Assembly (NCBI GenBank): GCA_964618405.1
Contig: CAZUAY010000060.1
Coordinates: 1-16,151 of the forward strand
Direction of reading: 5' to 3'
From: JBBQIY01 sp964618405
Lineage (GTDB): Bacteria; Verrucomicrobiota; Kiritimatiellia; RFP12; UBA3636
Length of the DNA: 16,151 nucleotides
Position 1 is the stretch's first letter. The number at the start of each line of letters is the position of its first letter. The notes beneath the pieces are model-generated. The model worked only from the letters and a program-made list of their open reading frames with translations. It was not told where the DNA came from and ran no database searches. The position numbers and the translations under genes are program-made. This document shows, piece after piece, positions 13,725-16,151 of this stretch.

Positions 13725-14894
13725 TCAGTTGAGAAGCGCAGCTTGAAATCGTTCGCGCACGGCCTCGGGCGCATATTTGGCGAGCGTATACGCCCTGCCC
13801 TGCTCTGCCATCCGCGCGGCGGCATCTGGATGGTCGAGATAGAACAATAACATGGCTTCAAATTCTGGATAGTTGGCGAACCAAAGACCGCCGTTGGAGG
13901 ATTCGCACTGCCAGCGCAAGACTTCGCCCTTGGCGTGTACGAGCGCTGGCGTACCGGCCAACCACGCTTCAAGAATGACGATACTGAGACTTTCGTTCAC
14001 CGATGGATGGCAGAATGCAACGGCGCCGGCCATGGCCTCACGCTTTTCTTGCTCGGAAACAAAACCGAGATCATGAAAATGTGGCGCGAGGGTTGTAGGG
14101 ATTTCAACAGGGCCCGATCCCGTCATCACGAGCTTCACATCGCGACCCGTGCGCTGACGAAAACAATCGAGGTAATCCACCAAAATCGGCGTTCCCTTGA
14201 GGGGCTCACGACGTCCGCTGTAGACGACGTAATCGCCCTTGATTCCGGTGCGTTTCGCAAATGCTTCTGGATCTACAGTAAAGGGCGCAATACCCATCGC
14301 AACAACGGCATCGGTTTGCGGATGCAGGTCGAACATGCGATGCGCCAGACGTCGCTCGGGCTCTGTATTGAATAAAAACCCACGCACCATCTGAAACATG
14401 TCACGAATACGTCCGACACGCGCAAAAGGCTCATCGTGCAGACACGGCACGAGAAGCATCTTCGAGGGCACTGCCCGTGCGGCCGCCTCAATGAGGCCGA
14501 AGAGATAAGGCCCTGCGATGACGCGATCAATAGAGGCAGCATTGTCCTTCAAATACGCAATCAGCGTGTCAGCGTTCACACTCTGCCGCAACCACGCATC
14601 TTCCTCTTCTGGCGATAGCGTGCCGTCGCGGCAGATTTCTGTCTGGAGACGCAAAAAGGTGTCAACATCGCGCCCCGCATTGACGGGAAAGCGGCGCACG
14701 GTCATGCCATCGCGTTGGAAAGCGCCTTCAGGAAGTTCGTTCTCCCACGTAAAATGATTTTTAGCGCACGTGGTCAAGAACTCAACGTCGTGGCCGAGTC
14801 CCACCGCATCCACGGCAAGGCTGTAGATGAGTGTTTCCGCACCGCCGACCGTACCCGGCTCATGCAGGCGTGGACAGACAAACGCTACTCGCAT
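13725..14894 (-). CDS. GT-B glycosyltransferase, family GT4
   Basis: 389 residues, normal for GT4. The N-terminal Rossmann half begins RVAFVCPRLHEPGTVGGAETLIYSLA, with the glycine-rich acceptor-side loop. The C-terminal half has VVYSGRREPLKGT, KLVMTGSGP and the sugar-nucleotide signature NESLSIVILEAWLAGTPAL, with the E-x7-E pair Glu301 and Glu309. A retaining transfer of a sugar from a nucleotide donor is expected, probably for a surface glycan; donor and acceptor are unknown. It is cytoplasmic or membrane-associated. Its ATG overlaps the end of the coiled-coil gene by 10 bp, so the two are translationally coupled and probably work together. It is the last gene of a leftward operon. Confidence 0.92.
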   Translation of the reverse strand: MRVAFVCPRLHEPGTVGGAETLIYSLAVDAVGLGHDVEFLTTCAKNHFTWENELPEGAFQRDGMTVRRFPVNAGRDVDTFLRLQTEICRDGTLSPEEEDAWLRQSVNADTLIAYLKDNAASIDRVIAGPYLFGLIEAAARAVPSKMLLVPCLHDEPFARVGRIRDMFQMVRGFLFNTEPERRLAHRMFDLHPQTDAVVAMGIAPFTVDPEAFAKRTGIKGDYVVYSGRREPLKGTPILVDYLDCFRQRTGRDVKLVMTGSGPVEIPTTLAPHFHDLGFVSEQEKREAMAGAVAFCHPSVNESLSIVILEAWLAGTPALVHAKGEVLRWQCESSNGGLWFANYPEFEAMLLFYLDHPDAAARMAEQGRAYTLAKYAPEAVRERFQAALLN

Positions 14895-15343
14895 TTCGTC
14901 TTTCCTTCGAGCGTGTCGATCCGCGCTTTCAGCTCGGCGACTTCACGCTTGTGCCGAGTCTCCATAATCTCTATGGCAGCGAGCAGTAAGGAGTTCGTCT
15001 GATTCTGCTGTGACCACAATCGAAACGTGTAGAACTTAAGCAGTTTCCAGATGGTTTTCTTCAGCTTCACGACGAGCGGCGCCATGCGGCTTCGCTTCTC
15101 GACGATCTCAAAATCGTTAATATCGACGGGGACAATCTGACGGAGACAGAGGATGTACTGCTCCATAAAACTCGCATCGTCCTTGAGCGTCAGGAGATTG
15201 TTCCGCTCGGCGCGCGCCACACGCGCTTCGTCATACACGCCTTCTTTGCGCTTACGATCGACCTCCTCGAGGATTTGCGAGACGATTTTTTGTGCATCGA
15301 TTCCATCGGCGCCGATTGAAATTTTTGATTTTTGCGAATTCAT
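14885..15343 (-). CDS. Coiled-coil protein coupled to the GT4 glycosyltransferase
   Basis: 152 residues from the ATG at 15343, chosen because AGGGAG lies 5 nt upstream; an adjacent ATG at 15346 is too close to it. Upstream codons in the same frame overlap the MBL gene and look unlike protein. Residues 17-50 are a charged helix (SQILEEVDRKRKEG). Residues 88-110 are basic and aromatic (KLKKTIWKLLKFYTFRLW), which suits an amphipathic membrane-surface helix. Residues 111-147 continue QQNQTNSLLLAAIEIME and then a heptad-like coiled coil (VAELKARIDTLE). I recall similar segments beside or fused to glycosyltransferases and methyltransferases in surface polysaccharide clusters. No catalytic motif is visible. 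A scaffold that anchors or oligomerises the GT4 enzyme is my inference. Confidence 0.75.
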   Translation of the reverse strand: MNSQKSKISIGADGIDAQKIVSQILEEVDRKRKEGVYDEARVARAERNNLLTLKDDASFMEQYILCLRQIVPVDINDFEIVEKRSRMAPLVVKLKKTIWKLLKFYTFRLWSQQNQTNSLLLAAIEIMETRHKREVAELKARIDTLEGKTKCE

Positions 15344-15374
15344 CATCTCTCCCTGATTTGCAAAGCCAGCCAGA

Positions 15375-16004
15375 CTAATCAAGCTCCGCAATGAACGGAT
15401 TATTTCTGCGTTCGTCACCGATCGTCGTCGCATCGCCATGACCCGACAACACCTTGAAATTATCATCGAGCTTCATCAACTTCGTCAATGACTCCATCAT
15501 CTTCGCACTGCTACTTCCTGGGAGATCCGTACGACCAATGGAGTTTTGAAAGAGCGTATCGCCAGCGACAAGCACCTTTTCCGCATCGAACGCAAAACAA
15601 ACACACCCGGGAGAATGCCCCGGCGTAACGATCACGCGTGCCTTCAACGATCCCGCCTCGATGACTCGCCCTTCATGCAAGTCCGTATCAAGGCCGACCG
15701 GCGGCTTGAGAACCGATTGGTAGGGATGAATCGCATTGACCGGTGTGAACGCCCACTGCGCGTCAGCAGCGCTCATGTAAACGGGGATGGGATACGCAGC
15801 GACGAGAGCCGGTAGCGCAGAAATATGATCAAGGTGTCCATGCGTTAGCAGGAAAGCGGAAGGTTTCAGGCCATTTTTTTTCAACGCGCTGATAATTACC
15901 TCTGAATCGTCACCTGGATCAACAATAAAAACATGATCCGGTTCATTCCAGAGAAGCCAACAATTTTCGAAGAATGCGCCTGTCTGTAGAAGTCTAATTT
16001 GCAT
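15375..16004 (-). CDS. MBL-fold metallohydrolase, glyoxalase-II-like
   Basis: 209 residues from the ATG at 16004. In-frame ATGs upstream (16013, 16031 and 16040) add residues unlike the family. The metallo-beta-lactamase fold is clear: VDPGDD (29-33), THGHLDH with the HxHxDH zinc ligands at 55-60, TPGHSPG with the third His, VAGDTLF with the bridging Asp, and LSGHGDATT with the last His. This is the short type related to YcbL and GloB, which lacks the long glutathione-binding C-terminal domain. Thioester hydrolysis is likely; the exact substrate is unknown. The gene starts a leftward operon with the coiled-coil gene (31-nt gap) and GT4 gene. A TATAAT box ends 7 nt before the ATG, so the mRNA may be leaderless. 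Confidence 0.9.
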   Translation of the reverse strand: MQIRLLQTGAFFENCWLLWNEPDHVFIVDPGDDSEVIISALKKNGLKPSAFLLTHGHLDHISALPALVAAYPIPVYMSAADAQWAFTPVNAIHPYQSVLKPPVGLDTDLHEGRVIEAGSLKARVIVTPGHSPGCVCFAFDAEKVLVAGDTLFQNSIGRTDLPGSSSAKMMESLTKLMKLDDNFKVLSGHGDATTIGDERRNNPFIAELD

Positions 16005-16011
16005 ACCTTGC

Positions 16012-16017
16012 ATTATA
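16012..16017 (-). promoter_or_regulatory. Consensus -10 box directly before the MBL gene
   Basis: A perfect TATAAT (minus, 16017-16012) ends 7 nt before the ATG at 16004. No convincing -35 hexamer lies at 16-18 nt. Transcription would start at or next to the start codon. AAGG is present but only 1 nt from the ATG, too close for a normal Shine-Dalgarno site. Confidence 0.4.
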
Positions 16018-16068
16018 CAAACAAACGCCATGAAAAGCACTTAAAAACTATACACCAGAAGTCTTTTG

Positions 16069-16096
16069 TTGTTGCACGGTGGACTCATTTTATGAT
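16069..16096 (+). promoter_or_regulatory. Promoter for the tRNA gene
   Basis: TTGTTG (16069-16074) and TATGAT (16091-16096) are 16 nt apart. They sit about 35 nt before the tRNA 5' end and face away from the MBL operon. Confidence 0.4.
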
Positions 16097-16131
16097 AGCT
16101 TTACGTCGTTCGCAAAACAAACGCGATTTAT

Positions 16132-16151
16132 GGAGAGGTGGCCGAGTGGCC
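16132..16151 (+). tRNA. 5' end of a class II tRNA (Ser more likely than Leu), truncated by the window
   Basis: GGAGAGGTGGCCGAGTGGCC gives a 7-nt acceptor 5' strand (GGAGAGG), T8 and a D-arm beginning GCCGAGTGG. This start is typical of bacterial tRNA-Ser; some tRNA-Leu genes look similar. The anticodon is outside the window. Confidence 0.8.

Overview
The window looks like a chromosomal segment of a Gram-negative-type bacterium of roughly 50% GC. A PVC-superphylum relative (Kiritimatiellota, Lentisphaerota or Verrucomicrobiota) is my best guess. That rests only on gene style: a TMTC-like membrane protein with TPRs, long secreted repeat proteins and a CBS-type family II pyrophosphatase. There is no rRNA marker to confirm it. 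Most of the window is ordinary housekeeping sequence with a few accessory islands.

Left part (1-4570). The start of a secreted modular repeat protein reads leftward off the edge. It diverges from an 808-codon membrane gene that joins a TMTC-like glycosyltransferase-type membrane domain, TPRs and an SGNH-hydrolase-like domain lacking its catalytic residues. A (GA)6 tract appears to throw the last part of that gene out of frame. A weak orphan ORF (4186-4491) lies convergent to it.

Centre (4571-9239). A rightward run encodes a HAD phosphatase, an aldo/keto reductase, the 16S rRNA m5C methyltransferase RsmB and a CBS-DRTGG pyrophosphatase. The last two are spaced as an operon; the first three each have a promoter candidate.

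Intergenic block (9240-9765). It holds a perfect hairpin, three 56-bp cloverleaf-like palindromic repeats at a 68-bp period, an intrinsic terminator and a 14-bp tandem repeat that runs into the end of rsgA.

Right part (9766-16004, leftward). An ispA / TrkA-C membrane protein / rsgA cluster maps to isoprenoid synthesis, probable ion-transport regulation and ribosome maturation. Next is a dinJ-yafQ type toxin-antitoxin module whose toxin is frameshifted; it is bracketed by an exact 15-bp direct repeat 906 bp apart. Finally there is an operon of MBL-fold hydrolase, coiled-coil protein and GT4 glycosyltransferase, the last two overlapping by 10 bp. The window ends inside the 5' end of a class II (Ser or Leu) tRNA gene.

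No CRISPR array, transposase, integrase or phage gene is visible. The most unusual items are the catalytically dead SGNH fusion with its dinucleotide tract, the cloverleaf repeats, and the direct repeats around the damaged toxin-antitoxin pair.
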